In this document: one piece after another, positions 1 to 7,953 of the stretch | Numbering within the stretch: position 1 is the first letter of the stretch | Layout: every line of letters begins with the position of its first letter | Source of the DNA: an uncultured Elusimicrobiales bacterium | GTDB taxonomy: Bacteria; Elusimicrobiota; Elusimicrobia; Elusimicrobiales; Elusimicrobiaceae | Direction: 5' to 3' | Assembly: GCA_944324115.1 (NCBI GenBank) | Contig: CALUVB010000003.1 | Span: forward strand, 1 to 64,000 | DNA: 64,000 bases | Notes under the pieces: model-generated | What the model was told of the DNA's origin: nothing | What the model saw: only the letters and a program-made list of their open reading frames with translations | Database searches by the model: none | Translations under genes and position numbers: made by a program

Positions 1-74
1 GCCATAGCGGCCAAAATGCCGATAATCAATACGACTACCAGCAATTCAACCAGGGTAAAACCCTTCTTATTCAT
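1..74 (-). CDS. Type IV prepilin, N-terminus only (cut by window edge)
   Basis: Only the first 24 codons are inside the window. They read as a short basic leader (MNKKG) followed by F-T-L-V-E and a hydrophobic helix, the prepilin peptidase/N-methylation signature of class IVa pilins and type II secretion pseudopilins. Cleavage would fall after the Gly, with Phe as the methylated first residue and Glu at +5. The start is fixed by an AGGAGG Shine-Dalgarno a few bases upstream. The gene has its own promoter (134-162, minus strand), separate from the pilin gene behind it, so it may be a more highly expressed, possibly major, pilin. The rest of the protein is unseen, so major versus minor pilin cannot be decided. 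Confidence 0.9.
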   Translation of the reverse strand, partial: MNKKGFTLVELLVVVLIIGILAAM

Positions 75-133
75 AAAACCTCCTACAGTTTTATTTTTAA
101 GATAGAATTGCGTAGCCTGGTGGCTACATTTTT

Positions 134-162
134 AGTTTAGCAATAATATTTCCTGAAAGCAA
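134..162 (-). promoter_or_regulatory. Extended -10 promoter for the left-edge pilin, with a 5'-terminal stem-loop
   Basis: On the minus strand, TTGCTT (157-162) is followed by a 17-nt spacer and TAAACT (134-139), and the -10 is preceded by TGC, an extended -10 element. Transcription should start near 127. There a perfect 6-bp hairpin (GTAGCC/GGCTAC, 112-127) would sit at the very 5' end of the mRNA, a position known to protect transcripts from 5'-end-dependent decay. The promoter call is from sequence; the stabilising role is inference. Confidence 0.65.
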
Positions 163-212
163 GCTCTTTTTATCAAAAGCTGTTTGCGGAAGAGGTCTGC
201 AAGAGGGCGCTA

Positions 213-791
213 TCAAGCTGCTGTGGTGTCTTCTGCGGCCGGTACCATAGGGTCTGCCGTTAGTTCTGCTGGCGTATCTACTCCCATATAGTCCATACAA
301 ATTGCCAAATCTTTCTCATTAGCCCAATCCGGTACGCAAGTGGTGTCTGTGCTGGCGAAGGGACGTACTAATCGGTAAGTATATCCGCCATGGCCGACTC
401 TTCTGGCTACGGCAAACCAATTGGCATTGGCGTCTGTCTCAAAAGAAATGGCAAAGCCGGCATTAGGTGTATCAGATAAGGCTCCTCCCCGAGTATAAAA
501 AATAGTATTTTCTGTTCCGTTGGCATAATCATTTTGAGCTTTAGGTTGGCGTACCATAACGGGGGCTGCATCTAATTTGTGCCATAACCGCGTATAGTGC
601 TGGGAACGTAGAAAAATATGTTCCTGTGAGGAAATAGCGGAACCTATGACGGTGTCTGCCTCTGCTATGCGCATGCGTTCCAAAAAACGACCATAATAAG
701 GTAATGAAATGGCTGCTAAAATGGCTATGATGAGCATGACCACCATCATTTCTATTAGAGAAAAACCTTTCTTAGTTGCATAGTATTTCAT
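213..791 (-). CDS. Type IV pilin-like protein
   Basis: A 192-residue prepilin: short leader MKYYATKKG, then F-S-L-I-E and a roughly 20-residue hydrophobic helix ending LPYYGRF, followed by a globular domain with two Cys near the C-terminus (a likely pilin disulphide loop) and an acidic tail. It should be processed by a prepilin peptidase and act in a type IV pilus, competence pilus or type II secretion pseudopilus. A longer reading from a TTG at 827 overlaps the upstream gene and adds residues unlike a prepilin leader, so I chose the ATG at 791, although its ribosome site is weak. It is probably co-transcribed with the thioredoxin-CcdA gene, whose stop is 20 bases upstream. Confidence 0.85.
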   Translation of the reverse strand: MKYYATKKGFSLIEMMVVMLIIAILAAISLPYYGRFLERMRIAEADTVIGSAISSQEHIFLRSQHYTRLWHKLDAAPVMVRQPKAQNDYANGTENTIFYTRGGALSDTPNAGFAISFETDANANWFAVARRVGHGGYTYRLVRPFASTDTTCVPDWANEKDLAICMDYMGVDTPAELTADPMVPAAEDTTAA

Positions 792-810
792 AACATTGAG
801 CTTACATAAT

Positions 811-1944
811 TTAAATGTTCCCTGCAAGTAGAATAAATAATCCCAAAAATACCACGCAGAGCAACAGCTTCGTCAACCCCAAATGTTTCTTTAAGAAATC
901 GTTAAATCCGCGTGATTCATATCCCGCCACTGCCAACGCAAACACAGCCAGCAGCGGTACAATGAACATAAAGTTATACAAAAGCAGGTAAATAATGGCT
1001 TTCACCCGATAAGCCGGGTCTTGCATAATAAGCACTACGGTGGGCAGATATACTTGCCCGGTACATACGGCTTCCACCAAAGATACGCAAAATCCTACCG
1101 CTAATGCGGCCAGCGTCAGCCGCCACATGCTTTCATGCTTGTCGCGCAGGAAGAAGCCCATAATTTTGTGAATGCGGACTTTTAGGTTTTGAGGCAGCTG
1201 GAGCAACATTTTGTCTGATTTTTGGGTTTTCTTATATATCCAAAAATCATAAATGCTCAAGGCAAAGAAAACAAGACAAACGAAAGCGGTGATAATATAG
1301 AAAGCTTTAATTACCCAGTAAAAGCCTTGCATGGCGTATAAAAACCGGAACAGGCCCAACCCTATCAGCACATAGGCGGCAAACACCGCCGCGCAGTAAG
1401 AAAGACCAACTACGATGATTTCCTTCCGGGTATATTTGTATACCGTTAAGAAAGAGATAAAAAATACAATAACCGCAAAAGCGCAGGGATTAATGCCGTC
1501 TACCAATCCCGCCCCGATAATGGCCCAAAAAGTGATTTGGCTGAAGGCGGTCTGTGTGTCCGGCGTCTTAGTCTGAATGCGGGTGTCTTGGCGCAGCAGG
1601 AGCGCTTTTTCTATGGCGTTTTCCGCATATGTTTTTATTTCATGCGGATATCCCATCATATATGTGTCTCCTACAATAGCCGTCGGATAAGCCGGGTTTT
1701 GCCCGTATGCTTGGGCAGTTTGCTGCAGGATAAGGTTGTTGCCGTCTTGGGAGACGTCGTAAATAATAAAATTGACGCTGTCTTTGTATTTCTGCTGCAA
1801 AACGGGGAGATATTCGTTTTCAAAATGTTTGCAGTGGACACAGGTGGGGCTGACAAAAATGGCAAAATCCACTTTATCGTTTGGTGCGGCAAGAACAGAT
1901 AGCGGCAGCGCACATAAAACAAATAGCAGCCACAGCTTCCTCAT
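811..1944 (-). CDS. Thioredoxin-CcdA fusion (DsbD-like thiol-disulphide transporter)
   Basis: A 377-residue protein with a signal peptide (to about residue 20), a thioredoxin-fold domain with the redox pair C35-V-H-C38, and then a six-helix CcdA/DsbD-type membrane domain from about residue 135. The membrane part keeps the two Cys that carry electrons in this family: N-P-C in its first helix and C-T-G-Q in the fourth. By family knowledge it moves reducing equivalents from the cytoplasm to the periplasm. Domain order differs from E. coli DsbD, as the thioredoxin domain is N-terminal and there is no alpha domain. It lies 2 nt after marC and just ahead of the pilin gene, so it may serve folding of exported Cys-containing proteins. 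Confidence 0.85.
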   Translation of the reverse strand: MRKLWLLFVLCALPLSVLAAPNDKVDFAIFVSPTCVHCKHFENEYLPVLQQKYKDSVNFIIYDVSQDGNNLILQQTAQAYGQNPAYPTAIVGDTYMMGYPHEIKTYAENAIEKALLLRQDTRIQTKTPDTQTAFSQITFWAIIGAGLVDGINPCAFAVIVFFISFLTVYKYTRKEIIVVGLSYCAAVFAAYVLIGLGLFRFLYAMQGFYWVIKAFYIITAFVCLVFFALSIYDFWIYKKTQKSDKMLLQLPQNLKVRIHKIMGFFLRDKHESMWRLTLAALAVGFCVSLVEAVCTGQVYLPTVVLIMQDPAYRVKAIIYLLLYNFMFIVPLLAVFALAVAGYESRGFNDFLKKHLGLTKLLLCVVFLGLFILLAGNI

Positions 1945-1946
1945 AG

Positions 1947-2540
1947 TTACAGGCTCCCTTTCATAAATTCAGATATGCCGCCCATGACCATGTCCACAGA
2001 CATCAGCACCAAAATCATACCGGTTAAACGTTCTATGGCAATTAATCCTTTTTTACCCAACAGATTGCTGATGGGAAAGGACAGCATCAAAACGGCTGAA
2101 TTAATGATGGAAGCTGCCAGCAGAGCCGCCAAGGTGAGCAGCTTGTTTGGTTGCTGGGCAGAAAGAATCATGACAATGGACAAAACCGCCGGTCCGGCCA
2201 CCAGCGGAATGGCCAGCGGTACGATAAAGGGTTCTTCTTCTTTGGGGTTGGTGTGGGGTTCTTCTTCATTATTAAATACCAGTTTCATGGAAATAATGAA
2301 CAGAATAATGCCTCCTGCAATGCTCATAGAAAAGGAATGAATGCCAAACATATGCAGGAACCATTTTCCCAAGTAGAGGAAAGCCACTGTAATAGCCAGT
2401 GCGATAGCCAACTCACGCACCAATACGGCTTTGCGTCGTTCCGGGGCTACTTTTTTCAGAGCGGAAATGAAAAGAGGGATATTGCCAAACGGGTCCATCA
2501 CTAGGCAAAGGGTAATGACTGAAGAAAAGAAAAAGTCCAT
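1947..2540 (-). CDS. marC: MarC family membrane protein
   Basis: A 197-residue polytopic protein with the MarC/UPF0056 signature near the N-terminus (V-M-D-P-F-G-N-I-P-L-F) and about six membrane helices, at the usual length for the family. MarC proteins are inner-membrane proteins of uncertain transport function; the old link to multiple antibiotic resistance is not well supported, so no substrate is assigned. The start is placed by an AAGGAG ribosome site. It heads a minus-strand operon with the thioredoxin-CcdA gene and the pilin gene, and its promoter region faces that of the ClC gene across a 143-nt divergent spacer. Confidence 0.9.
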   Translation of the reverse strand: MDFFFSSVITLCLVMDPFGNIPLFISALKKVAPERRKAVLVRELAIALAITVAFLYLGKWFLHMFGIHSFSMSIAGGIILFIISMKLVFNNEEEPHTNPKEEEPFIVPLAIPLVAGPAVLSIVMILSAQQPNKLLTLAALLAASIINSAVLMLSFPISNLLGKKGLIAIERLTGMILVLMSVDMVMGGISEFMKGSL

Positions 2541-2594
2541 AACAACTCCTTATTATACATAGCGAACTGTGGCTTAACGGCCACTATCTTTTAT

Positions 2595-2603
2595 AGTATA
2601 GCA
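2595..2603 (-). promoter_or_regulatory. Extended -10 promoter of the marC operon
   Basis: On the minus strand the sequence TGC-TATACT gives a good extended -10; the -35 region is poor, as is usual for this class. The roughly 45-nt leader contains a GTGGC/GCCAC hairpin (2570-2585) before the ribosome site. Confidence 0.55.
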
Positions 2604-2671
2604 TTTCCAAACCAGAATGTATGGGCGGCTTTATACTCCAAAATCAGCTATGCTCAAGTGAAGGGATTTAG

Positions 2672-2684
2672 TACAATACATTTA
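2672..2684 (+). promoter_or_regulatory. -10 element placing the ClC mRNA start at its ATG
   Basis: TACAAT (2672-2677) is followed by exactly 6 nt and then the ATG at 2684. A normal -10 to +1 distance puts the transcription start on the A of the start codon, and there is no Shine-Dalgarno. This predicts a leaderless transcript. The -35 is weak. Confidence 0.5.
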
Positions 2685-4051
2685 TGCCGGAAACAAGAAC
2701 TCATCATAATTTTTTGAATATCATTAAATGGTTTTTCCTCTCTACTCTGGTAGGCTTGGTAGTGGGGGTGGTAGATGCGGTGTTTTTGAAAACATTAGAC
2801 GCCGCTATCGGCTGGCGTTCCCGTTTTCCATTGTATTTTGTAGGGCTTCCTTTTTTTCTTTATATTATTTGGCTGTTGGCGCGCAAAACGGCTCCGAACG
2901 CGCAGGACTATTCTACAGATGCGGTGATTAATAAAATTAACACATACAGACCGGTCGGCATATTATCAGCTATAAAATCTTTGGTGTTAAGTATTTTTAC
3001 CATGACGGTGGGCGGCTCTGCCGGCAAGGAAGCCCCCTGCGCTGACGCGGGGGCCGGGTTGGGCTCGGTATTGGGGCGGTTGCTGCGCATGAATTTGGAG
3101 GATCAGCGCAAAATGATGATTTGCGGTGTAAGCGCGGGGTTTGCCGGGGTGTTTGGCGTGCCGATATCCGGGGCTTTGTTCGGTTTGGAAGTGCTGTGGG
3201 TGGGGCATATTTTTTATGATGTGATGTTCCCCGCATTTATCTCCGGGATTACTGCTTTCCAGGTAACCACCTGGCTGGGAGTGGATTATATTTATCACCC
3301 GCTTAATTTTGCTCCGGTGTTTGCGGAACAATTCTTTTTAAAAGTATTGATTGCGGGGTTGTTTTTCGGCGTAGTATCTATCATGTTTACGGAAGTAATG
3401 AAATTTATTAAAGTGCTTTTTCGTTATCTTTCTTTGCGTACTTCGCCTTTTTGGCGCTGTTTTATAGGCGGAGCGCTGTTGGTGGTGGTGGGGATTGTGA
3501 CTTCTCCCTTGTATTTAGGGTTGGGGCTAGACGGATTTAATGGGGTGTTGGCCGGCGGAGAACTGCAGTCTCCTTTTGGTTTTTTAATTAAGACTTTTAC
3601 TACTGCGGTCACTTTTGCTGCCGGCGGTGTGGGCGGGATTGTAACTCCTATTTTCTTTGTAGGAGCCCAAGCCGGGGCCACATTAGCTCCGTTGTTGGGC
3701 ACTGACGCTACCACTATGGCTGCGCTGGGGTTGGTGGCAGTGCTGGCTGGGGCTGCGAATACGCCGCTGTCTGCCAGTATTATGGCTATAGAGCTTTTCG
3801 GAGCCGAAATTGCCCCGTATGCGGCGGTAGCTTGTGTAATCAGTTTCTTGATGACGGGACATAAAAGTGTATTCGGCAGCCAACGCATTTCCTTTGATAA
3901 AGACCGGCAAGATGCTTCTTTGCCGCCGGATTATGACCGGCCCGACAAGGCGCGGCGCATGTCCGGGAGGAAAGGGTTGCTGTTGAAGACATTTAAAGAA
4001 ATGTCTAAACATTTAATTCCGAATCCGAAAGGATTTGACGACGATAAGTAA
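2684..4051 (+). CDS. ClC family chloride channel or antiporter
   Basis: A 455-residue membrane protein of ClC type. The selectivity/gating motif G-K-E-A-P-C (around residue 114) corresponds to the conserved GxExP with its gating glutamate. A second hallmark, G-G-V-G-G-I-V-T-P (around residue 313), corresponds to the GxFxP-like filter segment. About ten to twelve membrane helices are present and there is no C-terminal CBS pair; the last 60 residues are basic and hydrophilic. The family includes H+/Cl- antiporters and fluoride exporters; the sequence alone does not say which. It is monocistronic, divergent from marC, apparently leaderless, and ends at a bidirectional terminator. Confidence 0.9.
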   Translation: MPETRTHHNFLNIIKWFFLSTLVGLVVGVVDAVFLKTLDAAIGWRSRFPLYFVGLPFFLYIIWLLARKTAPNAQDYSTDAVINKINTYRPVGILSAIKSLVLSIFTMTVGGSAGKEAPCADAGAGLGSVLGRLLRMNLEDQRKMMICGVSAGFAGVFGVPISGALFGLEVLWVGHIFYDVMFPAFISGITAFQVTTWLGVDYIYHPLNFAPVFAEQFFLKVLIAGLFFGVVSIMFTEVMKFIKVLFRYLSLRTSPFWRCFIGGALLVVVGIVTSPLYLGLGLDGFNGVLAGGELQSPFGFLIKTFTTAVTFAAGGVGGIVTPIFFVGAQAGATLAPLLGTDATTMAALGLVAVLAGAANTPLSASIMAIELFGAEIAPYAAVACVISFLMTGHKSVFGSQRISFDKDRQDASLPPDYDRPDKARRMSGRKGLLLKTFKEMSKHLIPNPKGFDDDK

Positions 4052-4140
4052 GCGGACTTTAAATCAGCTCCGGCAGGACAGGCGGGCCAACGCGATGGAA
4101 GGCTTAAGCCCCAAAGCGTCTGATAGTTTTTATTTATAAA

Positions 4141-4166
4141 AAAGCCCCGGGTTTAACCGGGGTTTT
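4141..4166. terminator. Bidirectional intrinsic terminator
   Basis: The stem CCCCGG/CCGGGG with a 6-nt loop is flanked by A and T tracts on both sides, giving a U-run in either direction. It separates the convergent ClC gene (+) and the 162-residue gene (-). Confidence 0.8.
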
Positions 4167-4235
4167 GTGCTGTATAGTTTCATTTGAAGCAGGAATATCG
4201 GCGGGTGGAAAGTATCCCTGTGACAAGAAGGAGGG

Positions 4236-4724
4236 CTATTCTTCAAAGTCCGATTCTTCGGCTTCCAAATCCCGCGCAAATTGGCCCCATTGCTCCCGGG
4301 AAGCCTCCAGCTTTAAGGAGAGGCCCGTGTCGGAATATGCTGCATACGGCTTGTCGGATAAAATATTTTGGTCTAATTTGATTTCCATAAAAAAGGGAGT
4401 TTGTCCCGGCATTTCGCCGCGGCAGGCACAACCCAAAGCGGCTTTGGGCGCTAAAAATACAGACACCTTCGGTTCCAACATAATCCAATTATCGGCCTGT
4501 GCTGTTGCCAGTACATTTAAAATAAATGTGGAAAGATAAGGTGCTTGACTGTCTTTGAAGGCAATAAATTTCTCTGCAAATTCATCAGAAAAAAGCGGCG
4601 TATCTCTGTAATAGAGGCCAATTTCATACTCCAGACAAGGTTCTTGGCAGCCGTCATCATACCAACGGGAAATAGGGGTAATGTCCAGCTCCAATCCTTC
4701 TTTGCCATATCGAATGTGTGCCAT
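4236..4724 (-). CDS. Hypothetical acidic cytosolic protein
   Basis: A 162-residue protein with no signal peptide or membrane segment, acidic overall, ending in an Asp/Glu-rich tail. It has a Cys pair near residues 26-30 and a C-A-C in the second half, but no motif I recognise. The start is supported by a GAGGAG ribosome site 5-6 nt upstream and a plausible extended -10 (TGC-CATAAT, near 4753-4760) about 30 nt further up. It stands alone and ends before a strong bidirectional terminator. Codon use resembles neighbouring genes, so I take it as a real gene of unknown function. Confidence 0.7.
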   Translation of the reverse strand: MAHIRYGKEGLELDITPISRWYDDGCQEPCLEYEIGLYYRDTPLFSDEFAEKFIAFKDSQAPYLSTFILNVLATAQADNWIMLEPKVSVFLAPKAALGCACRGEMPGQTPFFMEIKLDQNILSDKPYAAYSDTGLSLKLEASREQWGQFARDLEAEESDFEE

Positions 4725-5210
4725 ATATGCTCCTCAACGTTTTGTTTTTTATATTATGGCAAATTTCATTCTAGTTAGCAGGAAAATAAACGGCATTTCG
4801 TTGAGACAAACGTGCCTGCGTTGAAGAAAACAGTGCAGGGGGGATTTGGCGGCTAGGAATAAAAGAGCTTGCTCCCAACAGGGCTAAAACGGGCAAGTGG
4901 GAGATAAGGCGCGTTGTTAAACAACAGATCATGAAATGCGCTTGCGCCTCTTTATCCTGCTGCGTTTAGATAAAGCGTATTTCTGACCAACAGATTTTAG
5001 AATGAAGAAGGAGCGGCGGACCGGAAAACAGCAGGGATATAAACGAAAAGGATATGAAACTTCTGCCTTATATATAGCGTTTTTGGTAGTTTTTTTATTA
5101 CAAAAAAAGTACAAATACGCAAAAAATGGAATATCAATTATAAAACAATACCGACGGAAGGGGGAATAAAAATATCCGTTCCCTTCTGAGAATGGAGCTG
5201 TATAGAGAAA
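4725..5210. other. Gene-free interval between a hypothetical gene and tRNA-Ser
   Basis: About 485 nt. Apart from the putative promoter for the minus-strand hypothetical gene near 4753, I see only short inverted repeats (CTCCCA/TGGGAG near 4873-4904, and GTTGTTAAACAAC near 4913-4925). No convincing coding frame or known RNA is visible. Confidence 0.5.
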
Positions 5211-5297
5211 CGGAAGGGGAGGGATTCGAACCCTCGGTAGAGTTGCCCCTACATCAGTTTTCAAGACTGACGCCTTAAACCGCTCGGCCACCCTTCC
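5211..5297 (-). tRNA. tRNA-Ser (anticodon UGA)
   Basis: Read on the minus strand this folds as a class II tRNA: 7-bp acceptor GGAAGGG/CCCTTCC, a long variable arm, T-arm GAGGG-TTCGAAT-CCCTC, and an anticodon loop CT-TGA-AA giving anticodon UGA. The discriminator base is G, as seryl-tRNA synthetase requires. The 3' CCA is not encoded. The gene stands alone and is transcribed opposite to the YkuD genes that follow. Confidence 0.95.
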
Positions 5298-5437
5298 TCT
5301 GTCTTTATTTTATTAATTTTAGCGTTTGGGGAAAAGTCGTTTTTTTCATTTTCCCGTTTTTCTGCCTTGGAAAACAGAAGCATCTTCCCGGTAAATATAT
5401 TTTCTGCCAGCGAAAATGCTCCCTTTAAACGGCAAAC

Positions 5438-5446
5438 TGCTATAAT
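5438..5446 (+). promoter_or_regulatory. Extended -10 promoter upstream of the YkuD pair
   Basis: TGC-TATAAT is a consensus extended -10 with no good -35. Transcription from about 5453 would give a leader of about 145 nt before the first L,D-transpeptidase gene. The leader holds a possible 13-codon ORF starting near 5477, which I do not call as a gene. Confidence 0.55.
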
Positions 5447-5597
5447 ATAGAAAGTAAAGTGTCTGCCGGAATGTATGGCTGAAAAAGACATGCTTTGCCG
5501 GATAGAAACAATATAAACAAAATATGCGGAGCAGGCCGTATAACAGCTGGTAACGGGGGGTGACAGCCTGTGCCGCAGTTCTAGTAAGGATAGAAAT

Positions 5598-6230
5598 ATG
5601 ATAAAGAAAATTTTTTTGTCGCTTTTTTTACTCTGTTTGGCTGTGCTGTGCAATAGCGGATTATGGGCCCAGCCGGAACAGACGCCACAGCGTAAAGTGG
5701 TAGTGCAGAGCTGGGGGAGCCGGGCTGTTGTAACCGCGTGGGAAAAACAGGCCGACCAATGGAAAGAAGTGTTCCGCAGTCAGGAAGGGTATGTGGGGCG
5801 TAATGGTGTGAGCAGTCAGAAGCAAGAAGGAGACGGAGCAACCCCGTTGGGAGAATTTGAAGTGCGGCGTGCTTTTGGCGTGGCGGCGGCTCCGGCTACT
5901 TTGCTGGAATATACACAGGTGCAGGCGGGAGACGTGTGGGTAGACGATTCTGCCTCTGCCTATTATAATCAATTTGTCCGTTCCGGCACCGCCGATAAAG
6001 ATTGGCTTTCTGCAGAGGATTTGCCCAGCCAGCCGGTGGCCTATAAATATGCCATTGTGGTGGAATATAATACCCAGCCGGCCGTACCGGGCAAAGGGTC
6101 CGCCATATTCTTTCATTGTTCCTTAGACCGGCCCACGGCGGGTTGTATCAGCGTACCGGAAGAAGATATGAAGAAATTTTTGGAATTTTTGCGCCCGGGC
6201 GATAAGATTATTATTGAAGAAGGCCATTAA
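5598..6230 (+). CDS. YkuD-type L,D-transpeptidase, exported
   Basis: A 210-residue protein with a signal peptide (cleavage near residue 24, WAQ) and a YkuD fold over the rest. The catalytic signature is intact: H173 in F-F-H-C, then R-P-T-A-G-C183-I-S-V, matching the family's H-x(n)-S/T-x-G-C motif with Cys as nucleophile. Such enzymes act on peptidoglycan stem peptides in the periplasm, making 3-3 cross-links or attaching proteins; some variants instead cleave. AAGGA precedes the start. It is followed 36 nt later by a clear paralogue that lacks the catalytic pair. Confidence 0.85.
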   Translation: MIKKIFLSLFLLCLAVLCNSGLWAQPEQTPQRKVVVQSWGSRAVVTAWEKQADQWKEVFRSQEGYVGRNGVSSQKQEGDGATPLGEFEVRRAFGVAAAPATLLEYTQVQAGDVWVDDSASAYYNQFVRSGTADKDWLSAEDLPSQPVAYKYAIVVEYNTQPAVPGKGSAIFFHCSLDRPTAGCISVPEEDMKKFLEFLRPGDKIIIEEGH

Positions 6231-6266
6231 TTTTTATCCGTTTTGCAATTGAGGAATGAATATCAA

Positions 6267-6917
6267 ATGAAAAAAACAGGTTGGGGAAAGAAAACGCTTT
6301 GGATTTGTTGTTTGCTTTTATGTGCAGGAGCGGCGGGAGTGTGCTTTTGGGCGTGTCGGGGGCCTGTAACAGAGCGTAAAGTGGTGGTAGAGGGACGCGG
6401 GGACCGCGCTTCTGTTTCCGCTTGGCAACGCCGGGGCGATAAATGGAGCGAAGTATTCCGCACAGATGAAGGATATATCGGCTGGAATGGCATTACGGAT
6501 AATAAACGGGAAGGAGATTTGGCTGTACCAGCCGGTGAATTTGAATTGCGCCGCGCATTTGGTACAGTGGAAAATCCGGAAACTAATTTGGCTTATACTC
6601 TTATTCATATAGATGATGTATGGGTAGACGATCCCAATTCCAAATATTATAACCAGTATGTGCCTGGAAAAGCTGGCATTAAGCGGGATTGGAAAACGGC
6701 GGAAGAACTTTCCCGCTTAGATATGGCTTATAAATATGCCATCGTGGTGGAATATAATACGGATCACGTTATACCGGGGAAAGGGTCTGCTATTTTCTTA
6801 AATATTTCCAATGACCACCCCACCGCCGGAGATATTGCCGTACCGGAAAAATACATGAAGCGGTTTTTTAAGTTTGTTCAGCCCGGGGATAAAATTGTGA
6901 TTAAGCGGGCTGAGTGA
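6267..6917 (+). CDS. YkuD-like paralogue lacking both catalytic residues
   Basis: A 216-residue protein with an N-terminal hydrophobic signal or anchor (residues 11-30) and a domain alignable throughout with the preceding YkuD protein (shared D-D-V-W-V-D-D, Y-K-Y-A-I-V-V-E-Y-N-T, P-G-K-G-S-A-I-F). At the active site, the His is Asn (N179) and the Cys nucleophile is Asp (D189 in T-A-G-D-I-A-V). The frame is intact and conserved elsewhere, so this is a pseudoenzyme rather than a decaying gene; it may bind peptidoglycan or regulate its neighbour. The ATG at 6267 is preferred to an upstream TTG because it follows a GAGGA site and gives a normal signal sequence. Confidence 0.8.
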   Translation: MKKTGWGKKTLWICCLLLCAGAAGVCFWACRGPVTERKVVVEGRGDRASVSAWQRRGDKWSEVFRTDEGYIGWNGITDNKREGDLAVPAGEFELRRAFGTVENPETNLAYTLIHIDDVWVDDPNSKYYNQYVPGKAGIKRDWKTAEELSRLDMAYKYAIVVEYNTDHVIPGKGSAIFLNISNDHPTAGDIAVPEKYMKRFFKFVQPGDKIVIKRAE

Positions 6918-6926
6918 TTTCTTTTT

Positions 6927-6953
6927 AATCCCCCGTCTATGGGGGATTTTTTA
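6927..6953 (+). terminator. Intrinsic terminator after the YkuD pair
   Basis: The stem AATCCCCC/GGGGGATT with a 6-nt loop runs directly into six T residues. It ends the two-gene YkuD transcript. Confidence 0.85.
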
Positions 6954-7170
6954 TTGGGTACTCCTCCGCGGCAGTGTGGCGGCTCTGTGGGCTCCCGCTT
7001 GTTGGGAAGATGTCTGAAGCGATCCTTTTGAGCTTGATAAAACAGCGGCAGCGCCTTGCTGTGGGGCCGTTCGGGAATTATAAAGAAAGGTGCGGGCTGT
7101 CTATTTCTTTTTATGGTGTATTTTGTTTTTCTGCAGATTTATATTGTGCGTGTTGGCGGATTTGGTTATA

Positions 7171-7198
7171 GCTGCGCTTAAAAGCGCAGCTTCTTTTT
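7171..7198 (+). terminator. Terminator-like hairpin
   Basis: An 8-bp GC-rich stem (GCTGCGCT/AGCGCAGC, 4-nt loop) is followed by TTCTTTTT. No gene lies between this and the terminator 220 nt upstream. Confidence 0.65.
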
Positions 7199-7285
7199 GG
7201 AGAAAGCGTTCTTTCTTTTGTTCTCACTAAGCGTAAAAAGTAGCCGCCGTCACCTTGGCGGAGGCCTTCCGGCCGCTGGTGAAAC

Positions 7286-7294
7286 TGGTATAAT
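7286..7294 (+). promoter_or_regulatory. Extended -10 promoter of the radical-SAM/tsaE/tsaB operon
   Basis: TGG-TATAAT is a consensus extended -10. It gives a leader of about 10-15 nt carrying an AGAGG ribosome site before the ATG at 7312. Confidence 0.65.
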
Positions 7295-7311
7295 AAATAA
7301 AGAGGTGTTGT

Positions 7312-7953
7312 ATGTCAGAACCGACTATCGTGTACCGTTTCAAAAACGGCTTATATATTAATTTAACTAACCGGTGCCCCAATTTATGCGTGTTTTGCAT
7401 AAAAACGAAATGGCATATGCAGTTTGACGGGCATAATTTGGATTTGCAGGGAAAAGAGCCTTCTGCGCAAGAAGTGCTTGCTTTATTGGATAAAGAATTG
7501 CATCGTGCACCTGTGCAGGAGGTGGTGTTCTGCGGTTATGGAGAGCCTACTATGCGTTTGGAGGTAGTGCTGGCCGTGGGGCGTGCGTTAAAAAAGGCCC
7601 AGGCCGCAGGGGAGTATCCTCCGTTTAGAATCCGCCTCAATACCAATGGACTGGGCAACTTGATTAATAAACGGGACATCGTGCCGGAATTGCGCAGCGC
7701 GGTAGATGTGGTCTATGTCAGCTTAAACGCCTCTGATGAAGAACAATGGCGCAAATTGCTCCGCCCCGCGCCGGGGTATGAGAACGGGTTTGCTTCTGTG
7801 TTGGATTTTCTGAAAAAATGCTCCGCCGCAGGGTTTGAGCGGGTGGCCGCCAGCTGCGTAGACCAAACCGGCGCAGATCCCGCCGCGGTGCGGGCGTTGG
7901 CCGCTTCTTGCGGGGCTTGTTTTAATGAAAGGGAATATTTAGATGAACAGTAA
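7312..7953 (+). CDS. Radical SAM protein (TatD-associated type)
   Basis: A 213-residue protein with a radical-SAM cluster motif C22-x3-C26-x2-C29 (in T-N-R-C-P-N-L-C-V-F-C), a glycine-rich SAM-binding segment (F-C-G-Y-G-E-P-T) and a conserved L-N-T-N-G strand. Length and motifs match the short radical-SAM family often linked to tatD genes; its reaction is unknown. No TatD gene is visible here; instead it begins an operon leading to t6A synthesis genes. Two extra Cys near the C-terminus (around 194-205) might bind metal. Its last codons overlap the start of the CBM48 gene by 11 nt, so translation is probably coupled. Confidence 0.8.
   Translation: MSEPTIVYRFKNGLYINLTNRCPNLCVFCIKTKWHMQFDGHNLDLQGKEPSAQEVLALLDKELHRAPVQEVVFCGYGEPTMRLEVVLAVGRALKKAQAAGEYPPFRIRLNTNGLGNLINKRDIVPELRSAVDVVYVSLNASDEEQWRKLLRPAPGYENGFASVLDFLKKCSAAGFERVAASCVDQTGADPAAVRALAASCGACFNEREYLDEQ

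Larger units (their letters stand above)
6954..7311 (+). other. 358-nt intergenic region with internal hairpins
   Basis: The interval starts after a strong terminator and contains a second terminator-like hairpin at 7171-7198, then two GC-rich hairpins (CCGCC/GGCGG near 7231-7248, GGCC-TTCC-GGCC near 7263-7274), and ends with a promoter. A 65-codon frame (6974-7171) has no ribosome site and atypical composition. A small RNA ending at 7198 is possible but no promoter is clear. Confidence 0.4.

Noticed and set aside
158-4873. A 13-nt repeat (AAAAGAGCTTGCT) at 158-170 (minus) and 4861-4873 (plus)
   Set aside because: Matches of this length between two places are expected by chance in 64 kb on both strands, and only one copy lies in a promoter.
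5477-5518. 13-codon ORF in the leader of the YkuD pair
   Set aside because: No run of any one amino acid, no terminator after it and only a poor ribosome site; not enough to call a leader peptide.
6974-7171. 65-codon ORF between two terminators
   Set aside because: No ribosome site, unusual Cys/Trp-rich composition, and it ends inside a terminator-like hairpin; it looks like chance coding.
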